Positions 62,983 through 64,000 of a DNA stretch of 64,000 nucleotides are shown here, piece after piece (within the stretch, counting starts at the first letter, position 1; each line of letters opens with the position of its first letter). The stretch spans positions 1 through 64,000 of the forward strand of contig WGMV01000013.1 in NCBI GenBank assembly GCA_016124905.1. The letters are read 5' to 3'. The notes below the pieces were generated by a model. That model saw only the letters and a list, made by a program, of their open reading frames with translations. It ran no database searches and had not been told where the DNA came from. A program made the translations under genes and the position numbers. The stretch comes from a bacterium. Lineage in GTDB: Bacteria; Pseudomonadota; Alphaproteobacteria; Rickettsiales; RI-342.

Positions 62983-64000
62983 TTATAGCTGAAGAGGCCT
63001 GAGCCTTAACTGGTCGGCGACCAGGCTGATCACATGGGAATCATTCTGGAAAATCTCGGCCAGTTTTTCCGCGCTGCGATCGCATCTGGTTTCATCCAGC
63101 TGCTGATATTTGGCCGCGATATGCTCGTCTATTTCATCCAGTGACAGAGGCTGGCTTACGGGAAGTTGCTCATCAAAACCGAGCCGATCCTGCACACCAT
63201 TCCATTGCTCCAAATCCAAATGGTGACGGCACAATTCAAACAATGTCCGGAAATAGGTCAAACGGCCTTCGGGGCCCTGGCTGAAAGCCAGCTTCCAGGC
63301 CTCTTCCTGAATGTTTGCATCCAATGCATTTTCCTGCACGAGATACTCTTCCATCAATGCGATATACTGTTTCACCACGGCATCCTCACCCAATGAATCC
63401 ATCAATGTGCGCGACGCGCCGCAGTCGCCGAAGAGACCGATATAAGAACCGTCCTCCCGCTGGAATGCCCATACATTATCGTAACGCTCATCCCCGACAT
63501 CGTATCCCTGCAGAAGGCATGCGACCCTCAGGGGATTGATGATATTGGCCTTGAGCCAGCCGAGTCCAAAGGCATTTATCTCATCGTTGCTCAACGCCCT
63601 TAACCCATGCTGGGCAAGGTTGAGCCTGTTGATGTTGGGAAGGACTTCTGCGTAGGTTTCTCCCATATCCATCAGGGCGTAGCTTTGAAGAATCTGCGGG
63701 ATAGGTTCCCGTTTAAAACCATCCCCGAAGGCGCGATCTTTAAACACAAAGCATTTCACAAAATAATTGGCGATGTTCGACCCCAGCCGGATAGCGCGGT
63801 CTCCCACTTCCAGCACCAGGGCTTCCTTGCCGTTACCGATCGGCAGGATAGGCGCGCAGCATATTTCGGGTATATGCGCCACAAGGGCGTTCACGGCCTC
63901 ATCGGGGCATGCGCCATGACTCAGCATGGTGAGCACCGAACCGTAGCTGTCGGCCATGGCCTTCATGATAACGGAAGGAGCGTCGTGTTGGCGGCCGATT
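62983..64000 (-). CDS. Unknown protein, possibly incomplete at the window edge
   Basis: The frame reads from the window end to a stop at 62983. A methionine lies at 63966 (MKAMADSYGSVLTML), but no ribosome site precedes it and the frame stays open to base 64000, so the start may lie outside. The protein (about 330 residues or more) has the segment IPEICCAPILPIGNGKEALVLEVGDRAIRLG and YDNVWAFQREDGSYIGLFGDCGA, faintly reminiscent of a degenerate kinase fold. No family recognised. It converges with the PIN-like gene. Confidence 0.5.
   Translation of the reverse strand, partial: IGRQHDAPSVIMKAMADSYGSVLTMLSHGACPDEAVNALVAHIPEICCAPILPIGNGKEALVLEVGDRAIRLGSNIANYFVKCFVFKDRAFGDGFKREPIPQILQSYALMDMGETYAEVLPNINRLNLAQHGLRALSNDEINAFGLGWLKANIINPLRVACLLQGYDVGDERYDNVWAFQREDGSYIGLFGDCGASRTLMDSLGEDAVVKQYIALMEEYLVQENALDANIQEEAWKLAFSQGPEGRLTYFRTLFELCRHHLDLEQWNGVQDRLGFDEQLPVSQPLSLDEIDEHIAAKYQQLDETRCDRSAEKLAEIFQNDSHVISLVADQLRLRPLQL

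Overview
The window reads as chromosomal DNA of an alphaproteobacterium with fairly high GC. Support comes from the polyhydroxybutyrate genes (phaR, synthase, phaA, phaB, phasin), a yajC-secD-Mth938 cluster, a PhoB-type regulator, DUF1285, the bactofilin/M23 pair, and long spurious antisense frames typical of GC-rich codon use. I cannot name the order. MotB and a FliJ-like protein imply a flagellum.

Layout. 1-2000 is an accessory patch with lower GC: a truncated IS1595-type transposase, a structured leader RNA before a small lipoprotein gene, a 52-residue ORF and a small membrane protein. 2.2-8.8 kb is envelope biology: motB, a ybbA/ybbP-like ABC exporter divergent from a tesA-like esterase, and mlaA-mlaC. 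9-16.5 kb holds metF, DUF1285, a small membrane protein, the CCA-adding enzyme, an orphan phoB, comM, an unknown gene, an MBL-fold hydrolase and DUF1294. 16.6-23.3 kb has fliJ, an M23 peptidase and the PHB locus. 23.5-31 kb has an nlpD-like gene, yajC, secD (no secF), an Mth938 gene, sodB, a squalene/phytoene-synthase-like gene, a GNAT gene and dnaB. 31-41 kb has a trypsin-like protease, small ORFs, phasin, a DacA-SPOR carboxypeptidase, znuA/znuCB, alr, mlaE-mlaF (no mlaD) and mutY. 42-57 kb has a large Ala/Pro-rich membrane protein, a TAXI receptor, an orphan ParA, tsaC/sua5, ppx/gppA-rlmE, a divergent RecJ, bactofilin-M23, guaB-rsmB, a protein with a Cys-His-Asp triad and DUF4160. 57-60 kb is the glyoxylate shunt (aceB-aceA). 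60.2 kb to the end holds three unfamiliar genes, one of them PIN-like.

How the genes work together. Carbon storage (phaABC, phaR, phasin) and two-carbon use (aceBA, phaA) indicate acetyl-CoA metabolism with PHB granules. Mla, Znu, the M23 proteins, NlpD, DacA, bactofilin and SecD/YajC indicate envelope upkeep.

The most unusual signal is not a protein. At least a dozen intergenic gaps carry short multi-hairpin repeats in families whose stems covary between copies. Several start directly after a perfect hairpin that spans, or nearly spans, the stop codon of the neighbouring gene. No tRNA, rRNA or CRISPR array was seen. Coordinates, stems and start choices were worked out by hand; no database search was run.
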